DNA from: Inia geoffrensis
Taxonomy: Eukaryota; Chordata; Mammalia; Artiodactyla; Iniidae
Direction: 5' to 3'
DNA length: 64,000 nt
NCBI GenBank assembly: GCA_036417435.1
Contig: CM070907.1
Span: 59,628,001-59,692,000 of the forward strand
Shown here: one piece after another, positions 12,126 to 24,284 of the stretch
How the letters are laid out: every line of letters begins with the position of its first letter
How positions within the stretch are numbered: position 1 is the first letter of the stretch
Translations under genes and position numbers: made by a program
Notes under the pieces: generated by a model
Seen by the model: only the letters and a program-made list of their open reading frames with translations
What the model was told of the DNA's origin: nothing
Databases searched by the model: none

Positions 12126-12727
12126 GAGTGGAGAGAGACTTCTATTCAGATCACAAAATTCCAATTAGCGTAGGACTTGGCACATGGTAGGAGCTCAAAA
12201 ATATCAATATTTGTGGCATAAATAATTGATGCCGCTTCTCTTCCCGTTTAGGATATGGGCAACCAAAAAAGAATATTACTCCCAAAGGAGCAATGATTAA
12301 AAAGCCAGACAATGTACAAAATTGTCTTTTTTTAAGGTATCAGAGATCTGAGATTATAAAACAACCAGGATTCCAAAATGTAACAAGTCTCTTTGAGGAG
12401 AGACAAAAGCCACAGACTGATTTTGTCTTCAGTAGAACTTGAGAAGAAAAGATGGCGGCCATAAAAGAATTAAGAAGAACATTGAAATTTAAACAAATTC
12501 TTGAAATGCAATTGTAGGCTTAGAGTGACAGTTCAGAATCCCTAGTGCCCCAGACAGAATGGTAGTCTGCATCCTCTTAACATTTCCTTTTCATGGATAT
12601 CCACAAATGTTCACTGAAAAAGACTGGCGGTGGGGCCAGAGAAGTGAGAAACTCCCCCTCAGGTGCACAGGCTCAAAATACTGCCACTTTCTGTTATCCT
12701 TCTCTCATGCGCAGCACAAGCTTCTAA
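12126..12727. other. Unassigned sequence
   Basis: A short MIR/L2-like tail (GGACTTGGCACATGGTAGG) occurs near 12173. A lone YY1-like motif AAGATGGCGGCC lies near 12449 with no other promoter sign. The rest is unremarkable. Confidence 0.4.
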
Positions 12728-13260
12728 CCTGATAAAAGAATATCTGCAAAAATCCTCCAGCTTACATCATACTTAATGGACAAAGCCTGAATCCCCTCCT
12801 CCTACAATTAGGGAGAAAGCAAGGATGTCCACACCTCAAACCTTTCTTCAACATTGTACTAGAGTTCCTAGCAAGAACAAGTAATACAGTACATGCAGGC
12901 TGGAAAGAAATAAGTAAAACTGTCTTTTTTTGAAGTCCACATGACCCCATCTACATAGTAAATACCAAAATATTTTCAAAGATCAACTAGAACAAATTTA
13001 TATCGATGTTGCAGAACACAATTTTATTTTTATACTAATAATAATTGGAAATTAATTTTAAAAACACAACCATTTACCTAAGTGCAGGTAATGTCTTCCT
13101 AACTAAGATTCAAAATCCAGATGCAATACAATTAAATATTGATATATTTGACATAATAATTAAAAAAATAAAACTTTGTGGTTAAAAACAAAATTAAATC
13201 ACAAGACAGTTGACAGGAAATATTTCTAACACATATCACATGTAAAAGTCTAATATCATA
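12728..13260 (+). mobile_element. L1 ORF2 reverse-transcriptase fragment, sense
   Basis: 'ccagcttacatcatacttaa', 'aagcaaggatgtccacacct' and 'tactagagttcctagcaaga' are the sense-strand counterparts of the conserved RT region, including the GC(P)LSPLLFN area. A degenerate FADD-region remnant follows near 12920-12960. Similarity fades after about 13090; a weak ORF2-like piece near 13190-13260 is tentative. Confidence 0.7.
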
Positions 13261-13559
13261 AGTATGTAAATTAAGGAAATATTATAGAAATGATAGAAAA
13301 AGCATAGTTCATTATAGCTTCCTCTCCTTGCTTATCTATAAAAACTCTCACTCTCAAAATGAAAAATTTGGCTGCCAGCATCCACCGTTTTCTTACTTAA
13401 TTGTTCATTTTTAGTATAATAGTTTCAAATTGTTAATGTACTACCCCCATGAGGTAAATTTATTAACTGGAGTACAGTGCTGATGTACAGTTCCTTTTGC
13501 CTTTAGTTTAACAAATTCCATTAATTTTCAAATGTGATTGGACAACATCTTTTCCTCCA
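13261..13559. other. Unassigned sequence
   Basis: Nothing recognised. Confidence 0.4.
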
Positions 13560-14285
13560 TCCATTTAAGTTCTTCATGCATTTGCAATTCATTTAGATTG
13601 TTTTGTCACATTCTGCATCACATTATGTGATCTCTCAGTCTTCTAATTTTTTTTTTCTTTTTACTTTGCAAATATTAAGGTCCATACTTTGTGCAGTAAT
13701 GTTCTATGGGTTTTGAGAAATTTATAGTCTTATATCCACCTTTACAAGATCAAAATTCACAACCCTAAAAAATGCCCTGTGCTTCAACACTTCCTCTTTC
13801 ACTCCCCCCACCCAGCCTCAATCTCCTAGCAATCATTCACCTATTTACTGTCTCTGGACTTTTGCCTGTTCCATTTTGTCACATAAATGGAATCAGACAG
13901 TATATAGCTTTTTAAGACATGCTTTTTTCCACACGTGTTTAAGATTCATTGATATTCGTGTGCCTAGACAGCTCATTCCATTATTCAGTGAATCTAATGT
14001 CATTGAATGTATATACCACAGATTGTTTTTCCATTCAGCTATTAAAGGACATTTTGGTTGCTTTTATTCCTGGCCATTATGAATAAGGATGCTGTAAGTA
14101 AAAGATTGCATATTTTTGTAAGGAAATAAGCTTTCCAATCATTTGAATAAATACTTAGAATGTAACTGTGGGATCATTGGTAAGATTATGTTTAGCTTTG
14201 TAAGAAAGCTGTTTTCATGGGTGTTCCCAAAACGATGAAGAAGAGATCCTCCTGCTTTACATTTTTGCCAGTAACTGGCATTGTC
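13560..14285 (-). mobile_element. Old antisense L1 (L1ME-like), 3' part
   Basis: The + strand gives the antisense L1 3' pattern: 'ataaatggaatcagacagta', 'cattcagctattaaaggaca', 'tttggttgctttta' and 'ttttgccagtaactggcatt'. It is interrupted by L1 copy A at 14286 and appears to resume at 21123 ('taccttctttggtgaggtgc'). Confidence 0.7.
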
Positions 14286-14674
14286 AAGGTTTTTTTTGTT
14301 TTTTTTTAACATCCTTATTGGGGTATAATTGCTTTACAATAGTGTGTTAGTTTCTGCTTTATAACAAAGTGAATCAGTTATACATATACATATGTTCCCA
14401 TATCTCTTCCCTCTTGCATCCCCCTCCCGCCCACCCTCCCTATTCCACCCCTCTAGGTGCTCACAAAGCATCAAGCTGATCTCCCTGTGCTCTGCAGCTG
14501 CTTCCCACTAGCTAGCTATTTTACGTTTGGTAGTGTATATATGTCCATGCCGCTCTCTCACTTTGTCACAGATTACTCATCCCCCTCCCCACATCTTCAA
14601 GTCCATTCTCTAGTAGGTCTGTGTCTTTATTCCCGTCTTACCCCTAGGTTCTTCACAACCTTTTATTTTTTTTC

Positions 14675-17600
14675 TTAGATTCCATATATATGTGTTAGCA
14701 TGCGGTATTTGTTTTTCTCTTTCTGACTTACTTCACTCTGTATGACAGACGCTAGGTCCATCCACCTCACGACAAATATCTCAATTTCATTTCTTTTTAT
14801 GGCTGAGTAATATTCCATTGTATGTATGTGTCACATCTTCTTTATCCATTCATCAGATGATGGACACTTAGGTTGCTTATATTTCTGGGCTATTGTAATT
14901 AGAGCTGCAATGAATATTTTGGTAAATGACTCTTTTTGAATTATGGTTTTCTCAGGGTATATGCCCGGTTGTGGGATTGCTGGGTCATATGGTAGTTCTA
15001 TTTTTAGTTTTTTAAGGAACGTCCATACTGTTCTCCATAGTGGCTGTATCAATTCACATTCCACCAACAGTGCAAGACTGTTCCCTTTTCTCCACACCCG
15101 CTCCAGCATTTGTTGTTTCCAGATTTTTTGATGATGGCCATTCTGACTGGTGTGAGATGATATCTCATTGTATTTTTGATTTGCATTTCTCTAATGATTC
15201 ATGATGTTGAGCATTCTTTCATATGTTCGTTGGCAATCTGTATGTCTTCTTTGGAGAAATGTCTGTTTAGGTCTTCTGCCCATTTTTGGATTGGGTTCTT
15301 TGTTTTTTGTTATTGAGCTGCATGAGCTGCTTGTAAATCTTACAGATTAATCCTTTGTCAGTGGCTTCATTTGCAAATATTTTCTCCCATTCTGAGGTTG
15401 TCTTTTTGTCTTGTTTATGGTTTCCTTTGCTGTGCAAAAGCTTTGAAGTTACATTAGGTCCCATTTGTTTATTTTTGTTTTTATTTCCATTGCTCTAGGA
15501 GGTGGGTCAAAAAGGATCTTGCTGTGATTTATATCATGGAGTGTTCTGCCTATGATTTCTTCTAAGAGATTGATAGTGTCTGGCCTTACATTTAGGGCTT
15601 TAATCCATTTTGAGTTTATTTTTGTGTATGGTGTTAGGGAGTGTTCTAATTTCATACTTCTACATGTACCTGTCCAGTTTTCCCAGCACCACTTATTGAA
15701 GAGGCTGTCTTTTCTCCACTGTATATTATTGCCTCCTTTATCAAAGATAAGGTGACCATATATGCGTGGGTCTATCCCTGGGCTTTCTATCCTGTTCCAT
15801 TGATCTATCTTTCTGTTTTTGTGCCAGTACCATACTGTCTTGATTACTGTAGCTTTGTAGTATAGTCTGAAGTCAGGGAGCCTGATTCCTCCAGCTCCAT
15901 TTTTCATTCTCAAGATTGCTTTGGCTATTCAGGATATTTGGTGTTACCATACAAATTGTGAAATTTTTTGTTCTAGTTCTGTGAAAAATGCCATGGGTAG
16001 TTTGATAGGGATTGCATTGACTCTGTAGATTGCTTTGGGTAGTAGAGTCATTTTCACAACGTTGATTCTTCCAATCCAAGAACATGGTATATCCCTCCAT
16101 CTATTTGTATCATCTTTAATTTCTTTCATCAGTGTCTTATAATTTTCTGCATACAGGTCTTTTGTCTCCTTAGGTAGGTTCATTCCTAGATATTTTATTC
16201 TTTTGGTTGCAATGGTAAATGGGAGTGTTTTCTTGATTTCTTTTTCAGATTTTTCATCACTAGTATATAGGAATGCCACATATTTTTGTGCATTAATTTT
16301 GTATCCTGCTACTTTACCAAATTCATTGATTAGCTCTAGTAGTTTTCTGGTAGCATCTTTAGGATTCTCTATGTATAGTATCATGTCATCTGCAAACAGT
16401 GACAGCTTTACTTCTTCTTTTCCGATTTGGATTCCTTTTATTTCTTTTTCCTCTCTGATTGCTGTGGCTAAAACTTCCAAAACTATGTTGAATAATAGTG
16501 GTGAGAGTGGGCAACCTTGTCTTGTTCCTGATCTTAGTGGAAATGGTTTCAGTTTTACACCATTGAGGACGATGTTGGCTGTGAGTTTGTAATATATGGC
16601 CTTTATTATGTTGAGGAAAGTTCCCTCTAGGCCTACTTTCTGCAGGGTTTTTATCTTAAATTGGTGTTGAATTTTGTCGAAAGCTTTCTCTGCATCTATT
16701 CAGATGATCATATGGTTTTATCCTTCAGTTTGTTAATATGGTGTATCACGTTGATTGATTTACGTTTATTGAAGAATCCTTGCATTCCTGGAATAAACCC
16801 CACTTGATCATGGTGTATGATCCTTTTAATGTGCTGTTGGATTCTGTTTGCTAGTATTTTGTTGAGGATTTTCGCATCTATGTTCATCAGTGATAGTGGC
16901 CTGTAGTTTTCGTTTTTTGTGACACCTTTGTCTGTTTTTGGTATCAGGGTGATGGTGACCTCATAGAATGAGTTTGGGAGTGTTCCTCCCTCTGCTATAT
17001 TTTGGAATAGTTTGAGAAGGATAGTTGTTAGCTCTTCTCTAAATGCTTGATAGAATTTGCCTGTGAAGCCATCTGATCCTGGGCTTTTCTTTGTTGGAAG
17101 ATTTTTAATCACAGTTTCGATTTCAGTGCTTGTGATTGGTCTGTTCATATTTTCTATTTCTTCCTGATTCAGTCTCGGCAGGTTGTGCATTTTTAAGAAT
17201 TTGTCCATTTCTTCCAGGTTGTCCATTCTATTGGCATAGAGTTGCTTGTAGTAATCTCTCATGATCCTTTGTATTTCTGCAGTATCAATTCTTACCTCTT
17301 TTTCATTTCTAATTCTATTGATTTGAGTCTTCTTCCGTTTTTTCTTGCTGAGTCTGGCTAATGGTTTATCAATTTTGTTTATCTTCTCAAAGAACCAACT
17401 TTTAGTTTTATTGATCTATGCTATCATTTCCTTCATTTCTTTTTCATTTATTTCTGATCTGATCTTTATGATTTCTTTCCTTCTGCTAACTTTGAGGGTT
17501 TTTTGTTCTTCTTTCTCTAATTGTTTTAGGTGCAAATTAGGTTGTTTATTTGCGATGTTTCCCGTTTTGTAAGGTAGGGTTGTATTGCTATAAACTTCCC

Positions 17601-18699
17601 TCTTTGAACTGCTTTTGCTGATCCCATAGGTTTTGGGTCATTGTGTCTCCATTGTCATTTTTTTCTAGGTTTTTTTTAATTTCTTCTTTGATTTCTTCAG
17701 TGATCACTTGGTTATTAAGTAGTGTATTGTTTGGCCTCCATGTGTTTGTATTTTTTACAGATATTTTCCTGTAATTGATATCTAGTCTCATAGCGTTGTG
17801 GTCAGAAAAGATACTTGATATGATTTCAGTTTTCTTAAATTTACCAAGGCTTGATTTGTGACCCAAGATATGATCTATCCTGGAGAATGATCCAGGAGCA
17901 CTTGAGAAAAATGTGTATTCTGTTGTTTTTGGAGGGAATGTCCTATAAATATCAATTAAGTCCATCTTGTTTAATGTATCATTCAAAGCTTGTGTTTCCT
18001 TATTTATTTTTATTTTGGATGTTGTGTCCAGTGGTGAAAGTGGGGTGTTAAAGTTCCCTACTAAGATTGTGTTACTGTCGATTTCCCCTTTTATGGCTGT
18101 TAGTATTTGCCTTATGTATTGAGGTGCTCCTATGTTGGGTGCATAAATATTTTCAATTGTTATATCTTCTTGGATCGATCCCTTGATCATTATGTAGTGT
18201 CCTTCTTTGTATCTTATAATAATCTTTGTTTTAAAGTCTATTTTGTCTGATATGAGCATTGCTACTCCAACTTTCTTTCTTTTTTTTTTTTGGGTACGTG
18301 AGCCTCTCACTGTTGTGGCCTCTCCCATTGCAGAGCACAGGCTCCAGACGCGCAGCCTTAGCGGCCATGGCTCATGGGCCCAGGCGCTCGGTGGCCTGTG
18401 GGATCTTCCCGGACCGGGGCACGAACCCGTGTCCCCTGCATCGGCAGGTGGACTCTCAACCACTGCGCCACCAGGGAAGCCCCTCCATCTTTCTTTTGAT
18501 TTCCACTTGCATGGAATATTTTTTTCCATCCCCTCACTTTCAGTCTATATGTGTCCCTAGGTCTGAAGTGGCTCTCTTGTAGACAGCATGTATACGGGTC
18601 TTGTTTTTGTATGCATCCAGCCAGTCTGTGTCTTTTGGTGGGAGCATTTAATCCATTTACATTTAAGGTAATTATCATTATGTAGTTTCCTTTTCCCAT
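14675..18699 (-). pseudogene. L1 ORF2 (endonuclease/reverse transcriptase), copy A, broken
   Basis: ORF2p nicks target DNA with an N-terminal AP-type endonuclease and copies L1 RNA with its reverse transcriptase. The start codon at 18699 is intact and opens [20 protein letters not shown]. After about 70 residues a SINE (18280-18483) breaks the endonuclease. Downstream endonuclease sequence keeps SRIDHILGH and SDHNAM but has VGNFNTPLS where the family has VGDFNTPLS, so a catalytic Asp is replaced by Asn. RT pieces are in separate frames: 17262-16708 (NYRPLSLMN), 16480-15944 (FADD motif) and 15913-15449. The cysteine-rich end near 15100 has lost its first cysteines, with only the [11 protein letters not shown] part left. 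The stop (TAA) is at 14675-14677. Not functional. Confidence 0.9.
18280..18483 (-). mobile_element. CHR-type SINE inside L1 copy A ORF2
   Basis: A SINE in the same orientation as its L1 host, with a T-run at 18280-18291 and the head complement at 18471-18483. Target-site duplications TCCA(A/T)CTTTCTTT(C/T) lie at 18266-18279 and 18484-18497. Comparison with copy B (41950-41975) shows the uninterrupted site, which confirms insertion into the endonuclease coding region. Confidence 0.95.
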
Positions 18700-18757
18700 T
18701 TTCTTAATTGTTTTGGGTTTGTTATTGTAGGTCTTTTCCTTCTCCTGTGTTTCTTGC

Positions 18758-19863
18758 CTAGAGAAGTTCCTTTAGCATTTGTTGTAAAGCTGGTTTGGTG
18801 GTGCTGAACTCCTCAGCTTTCGCTTGTCTGTAAAGGTTTTAATTTCTCCATCAAATCTGAATGAGATCCTCGCTTGGTAGAATAATCTTGGTTGTAGGTT
18901 TTTCTCCTTCATCACTTTCAGTATGTCCTGCCACTCCCTTCTGGCTTGCAGAGTTTCTGCTGAGAGATCAGCTGTTAGCCTTATGGGGATTCCCTTGTGT
19001 GTTATTTGTTGTTTTTCCCTTGCTGCTCTTAATGTTTTCTTTGTATTTAATTTTTGATAGTTTGATTAATATGTGTCTTGGCATGTTTCTCCTTGGATAT
19101 ACCCTGTATAGGACTCTCTGTGCTTCCTGGACTTGATTAACTATTTCCTTTTCCATATTAGGGAAGTTTTCAACTATAATCTCTTAAAATATTTTCTCAG
19201 TCTCTTTCTTTTTCTCTTCTTCTTCTGGGACCCCTATAATTCGAATGTTGGCATGTTTAATGTTGTCCCAGAGGTCTCTGAGACTGTCCTCAGTTATTTT
19301 CATTCTTTTTTCTTTTTTTTTTTTTGGCGTTACGCGGGCCTCTCACTGTTGTGGCCTCTCCCGTTGCGGAGCACAGGCTCCGGAAGCGCAGGCTCCGCGG
19401 CCATGGCTCACAGGCCCAGCCGCTCCGCGGCACGTGGGATCTTCCCAGACCGGTGCACGAACCCGCGTCTCCTGCATCGGCAGGCGGACTCTCAACCACT
19501 GCGCCACCAGGGAAGCCCTCTTTTTTCTTTATTCTACTCTGCAGTAGTTATTTCCAGTATTTTATCTTCCATGTCACTTATCCATTCTTCTGCCTCTGTT
19601 ATTCTGCTATTGATCCCTTCTACAGTATTTTCAATTTCATTTATTGTGTTGTTCATCATTGCTTGTTTCCTCTTTAGTTCTTCCAGGTCCTTGTTAAATG
19701 TTTCTTGCATTTTCTCTATTCTATTTCCTAGATTTTAGATCATCTTTACTATTATTATTCTCAATTCTTTTTCGGGTAGACTGCCTATTTCCTCTTCATT
19801 TGTTAGGTCTGGTGGGTTTTTATCTTGCTCCTTCATCTGCTGTGTGTTTTTCTGTCTTCTCAT
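18758..19863 (-). pseudogene. L1 ORF1 (RNA-binding protein), copy A, broken
   Basis: ORF1p is the trimeric RNA-binding chaperone of the L1 ribonucleoprotein. The start codon complement is at 19861-19863 and the stop (TAG) at 18758-18760. A SINE at 19316-19518 interrupts the coiled-coil/RRM part. The C-terminal side survives only as short pieces such as 19156-18968 (NQVQEAQRVLYR; PRHILIKLSKIKYKE). The ORF1 stop to ORF2 start distance is 58 nt. Confidence 0.85.
19316..19518 (-). mobile_element. CHR-type SINE inside L1 copy A ORF1
   Basis: Antisense CHR SINE with target-site duplications TCTTTTTTCTTT at 19304-19315 and 19519-19530. The empty site is visible in copy B near 42776-42792. It inserted in the same orientation as the L1. 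Confidence 0.93.
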
Positions 19864-21122
19864 TTTGCTTATCTTACTGCGTTTGGGGTCTCCTTTTTGC
19901 AGGCTGCAGGTTCATAGTTCCTGTTGTTTTTGGTGTCTGTCCCCAGTGGCTAAGGTTGGTTCAGTGGGTTGTGTAGGCTTCCTGGTGGAGAGGACTAGTG
20001 AGGCTGGATCTTGTCTTTCTGGTGGGCAGGTCCACGTTTGATGGTGTGTTTGGGGTTGTCTGTGGCCTGATTATGATTTTAGGCAGCCTCTCTGCTAATG
20101 GGTGGGGTTGTGTTCTGTCTTGCTAGTTGTTTGGCATAGGGTATCCAGCACTGTAGCTTGCTGGTCGTTGAGTAAATCTGGGTCTTGGTGTTGAGATGGA
20201 GATCTCTGAGAGATTTTCGCCATTTGATATTACGTGGAGCTGGGAGGTCTCTTGTGGACCAGTGTCCTGATGTTGGCTCTCCCACCTCAGAGGCACAGCA
20301 TTGACTCCAGGCTGGAGCACCAAGAGACTTTCATCCACACGGCTCACTATAAAAGGGGGAATAAATACAAAGGAAAGAAAGAGGATAAAATAAAATAAAG
20401 TAAGATCAAATAAAATAATGTTATTAAAATAAAAAATGAATATTAAGAAAAAAACTTTTGAAAAGTAAAAATGAAAACAAACAAAAAAAAAACGGATGGA
20501 CAGAACCCTAGGACAAATGGTGAAAGCAAAGCTATACAGAGAAATTCTCACACAGAAGCATACATATACACACTCACAAAAAGAGGAAAAGGGGATAAAA
20601 ATAATATATCTTGCTCCCAAAGTCCACCTCCTCAATTTGGGATGATTTGTTGTCTATTCAGGTATTCCACATATGCAGGGTACATCGAGTTGATTTTGGA
20701 GGTTTAGTCCACTGCTCCTGAGGCTGCTGGGAGTGATTTCCCTTTCTCTGCTTTGTTCTCACAGCTCCAGGTGTTCAGTTTTGGATTTGGCCCCGCCTCT
20801 GCCTGTAGGTCACCTGAGGGCGTCTGTTCTTCACTCAGACAGGACGGGGTTAAAGGAGTTGCTGCTTTGGGGCCTCTGGCTCACTCTGGCCAGGGGGAAG
20901 GAGGGTTACAGATGTGGGGCGAGCCTGCAGCGGCAGAGGCTGGCGTGACGTTGCACCAGCTTGAGGCACGCCGTGCGTTCTCCCAGGGAAGTTGCCCCTG
21001 ATCCCAGGACCCTGGCAGTGGTGGGCTGCACAGGCTCCTGGGAAGGCAGGTGTGGAGAGTGACCTGTGCTTGCACACAGGCTTCTTGGTGGCAGCAGCTG
21101 CAGCCTTAACATCTCATACCTG
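19864..21122 (-). promoter_or_regulatory. L1 copy A 5'UTR (truncated)
   Basis: The region upstream of ORF1 matches the copy B and C 5'UTRs: a TG-rich part (19900-20340), an A-rich part with a single ~160-bp block (about 20490-20650), then a GC-rich part (20700-21120). It stops at the first 38-bp monomer, so the most distal promoter segment is absent. Frames open on both strands in the GC-rich part have relatives in copy B; see findings. Confidence 0.75.
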
Positions 21123-21243
21123 TCTCTGGGGTATGCGCTGATTATCGTGGCCCACTGTAATGCTCATTTAACATTTGTGTACCTTCTTTGGTGAGGTGCC
21201 TGTTCAAATCTTTAGCTCATTTAAATAATTGTGTTGTTTTCTT
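21123..21243 (-). mobile_element. Continuation of the old antisense L1
   Basis: 'taccttctttggtgaggtgc', then 'ctgttcaaatctttagctca' and an aattgtgttgtttt stretch match the antisense ORF2 3' region that would follow 14285 if copy A were removed. Confidence 0.6.
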
Positions 21244-24200
21244 TTTTCTCCAGTTTTATGGAAACATGGTTGATGAATAAGAATTGGATATATTGAGGTT
21301 GTGCAATGTAATTTTTAAAGTGTATATTGTGATGATTTAATATATATGTATATTGTAAAATGATTACAAAAATCAGGTTAATTAAGATATCCATCAACTC
21401 ACCTAGTTACCATTTCTTTGCATATACTGCGAGCACTTATCATCTATTGTCCTAGAGAATTTGAAGTATATGATATGTTACTAACTGTAATAATTATGAT
21501 GTACATTAGATCTGTAGCACTTATTCATCTTATAATTGAAAGTTTGTACCTTTGACCAATATCTTCCCAATTTCTCCAACTCCAATCCCTGGTAACCATG
21601 TTCTGTTCTTTAGTTCTATGAGTTTTATAGGTGTAACATACAAGTGATATCATACAGTATTTGTCTTGCTGTGTATGACTCTTCCACTTAGCATAATGCC
21701 CTCCATGTTCATCCATGTTGTTGCAAATTACAGAATTTCCTTTTTTATGGATGAAAAATATTCCATTGTATGTGTATACCACATTTTCTTTATCCATTTA
21801 TCTGTCCATGAAATCTTAAGTTGTTTCCCTAACTTGCCTATTATGAATAGTGCTGAGATGAATATGGGATTGCATATATTTCCAGGAGTTGCTGATTTCA
21901 TTTCATTCATTTCATTCAATTCAGAAGTTGGATTGTTGTATCATAGAGTAATTCTATTTCTAATATTTTAAGGAAACTCCATACTGTCTTCCATAATGAG
22001 TGTACTAATTTATATTCCCAGCAGTAGCGTACTAAATACACTTTTCTCCTTACCCTCACCAACACTTATTACCCCTTGCATTTTTAATAATACCCATTCT
22101 AGCAGGTGTGAGGTGACCTTTCATTATGCCTTTAATTTGCATTTCCCTGGTGATTAATGATCTTCAGCACCTTTTCATATACCCATTAGACATATGTATG
22201 TCTTCTGTGGAAAAATGTCTACTCAAGTCCTTTGTCTGTTTTTTTAAATCAGATTATTTGGGGTTTTTTCCTATTAAATTGTATGAATTTTTACGTATTT
22301 TGGATTTTAACCACTCATCAGATATAGGGTTTGCAAATATTTTCCCATTCCATAGATTGCTTTTTCATTTTGTTGATTGTTTCTTTTGGGGTGCAGAAGC
22401 CCTTTAGTTTGATGTAGTCCCACTTGTTTATTCTTGCTTTTGTTGCTATACTTTTTGCTGTCATATTGAAAAATAAACATAGTGAAGGCCAATATGAAGA
22501 AGTATTCTCCCTGTTTACTTCTAGGAGTTTTACAGTTTCAGGGGTTACATTTAAGTCTTTAATCCATTTTTAGTTAATTTTTATGTGTGTTATAAGATAA
22601 AGGTCCATTTTCATTCTTTTGCCTGTATATATCCAGTTTTCCCAGCACCATTTATTAAAGAGACTATACTTTCCTCATTGTGTATCCTTGGCATTCTTCT
22701 CAAAAATTAGTTGGCTGAATATGCATGGATTTATTTCTGGGCTCTAAATTTTGTTCCATTGATCTATGTGTCTGTTTTTATGCCAGTAACATACTGTTTT
22801 GATTATTATAGCTTTGGAATATAATTTGAAATCAAGTAGTGTGATGCATACAGATTTGTTCTTCTCAAGATTTGTTTTTTGGTTATTCAGGGTTGTTATG
22901 TGGTTCTAATGAACGTTAGGATTGCTTTTTCTATTTCTTTGAAAATGCCATGGAATTTTATTAGGGATTGTATTGAATTTATAGATTGGCTTGGGTAATA
23001 TGGACATTCTAACAGTATTAATTTTTCCAGTTCATGAATACATAAATCTTTGCATTTATCTGTGTTGTTTTCAATTTCTTTCATCAATGTCTTATAGTTT
23101 TAATGTACAGATCTTATACCTTGTTTAAATTTATCACTATCTTATTATTTTTAATTTTATTGTAAATAGGATTATTTTCTTAATATATTTTTCAGAAAGT
23201 TTGTTGTTAGTATGTAGATATGAACAAGGTTTCTGTATATTTTGTATCCTGCAACTTTACTGAATCCATTTATTAGGTGACAATTTTTGGTGAAGACTTT
23301 AAGGGTTTCTATATATAAGATCATAAACAGAATCAATTTAACTTCTTCTTTTCCAATTTGGATGGGTTTTATTTCTTTTCCTTGCCTAGTTGCTCTGGCT
23401 AGGACTTCGTATACTGTTTTGAATAAAAGTAGAAAAATTGAGCACCCTCATCTTATTCCTGATCTCAAAGTAAACGTTTTCCCCTTTTCAGTTTTAAATA
23501 TAATGTTAGCTGTGGGCTTGACATATATGGTCTTTATCATATTGAAATACATTCCTTCTATACCTAAATTGTTGAGAGTTCTTATCATGAAAGTATATTG
23601 AATTTTGTCAAATCCTTTTTCTGCATCTTTTGAAATGATCATATGTTTTTTGACTTTCATTCTGTTAAAGTGGTATACTGAAGTCCCCCACTTTTATTGT
23701 ATTGCTGTCTATTTATCTTTCAGTTTTGTTAATATTTGCTTTATATATTTAGGTGCTCTGATGTTTTAAGTGCCTATATATTTACAATTTTTATATACTT
23801 TGGTGAATTGACTCCTTTATAATTATTTAGTGGCCTTCTTTGTCCTTTGTGACAGATTTTCACTGAAAGTTTATTTTGCCTAATATAAGTACAGCTACCC
23901 TGCTTTCTTTTGGTTACCAAAAACAGTATCTTTTTCCATTCCTTCACTTTTAGCCTTTATGTGTCTTTAAGACCAAAGTGAGTCTCTTGTAGGCAGCATA
24001 TTATTTCTTTTATTTTTTTTCCAGTTCAACCACTGTGTGGATTTTTTTTTTGGTGAATTGAATCCATTTACATTTAATTGGTAGGTAAGGACTTACTACT
24101 CTCATTTTGTTAAATGTTTTCTGACTGTTTTGTTATTCCCTTGTTCATTTTTTCTTTTTCTGTCTTTATGATTTTTTGGTCAGGGTATACTTTGATTCAT

Positions 24201-24284
24201 TTCTGTATTTTTTTTAACCAATTTTACCTTAAGTATGATGTTAGATTTACATTTTATATATATACCTTTTATTTCATTAGAAGT
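21244..24284 (-). mobile_element. Antisense L1 (L1MA-like) with internal deletion
   Basis: The 3' end at 21244 (ccagttttatgg...) is followed by 3'UTR, the ORF2 C-terminal region (21660-22500), RT (22560-23660), a jump at about 23680 straight into endonuclease sequence (agtcccccacttttattgta), and the ORF1-ORF2 spacer up to about 24284. Compared with copy B, the N-terminal RT and EN-RT linker are missing, so an internal deletion of roughly 1.3 kb is inferred. All frames are broken; the longest piece is about 70-100 residues. Confidence 0.75.

Larger units (their letters stand above)
14286..21122 (-). mobile_element. L1 copy A: cetacean-type L1, nearly full length
   Basis: The order on the minus strand is 5'UTR (19864-21122), ORF1 (18758-19863), 58-nt spacer, ORF2 (14675-18699) and 3'UTR with a T-rich (antisense polyA) end at 14286. 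It sits inside an older antisense L1. The 5' end stops inside the first 38-bp monomer-like unit, so it lacks the distal 5'UTR seen in copy B. No convincing target-site duplication is visible. Two CHR SINEs lie inside it. Confidence 0.92.

Noticed and set aside
12449..12460. Isolated YY1-like motif AAGATGGCGGCC as a host promoter
   Set aside because: No CpG enrichment, TATA, exon or L1 5' end nearby; one motif in 64 kb can arise by chance.
14286..21130. Target-site duplication for L1 copy A
   Set aside because: No matching bases at the two junctions; the 5' end may have been trimmed or the site rearranged.
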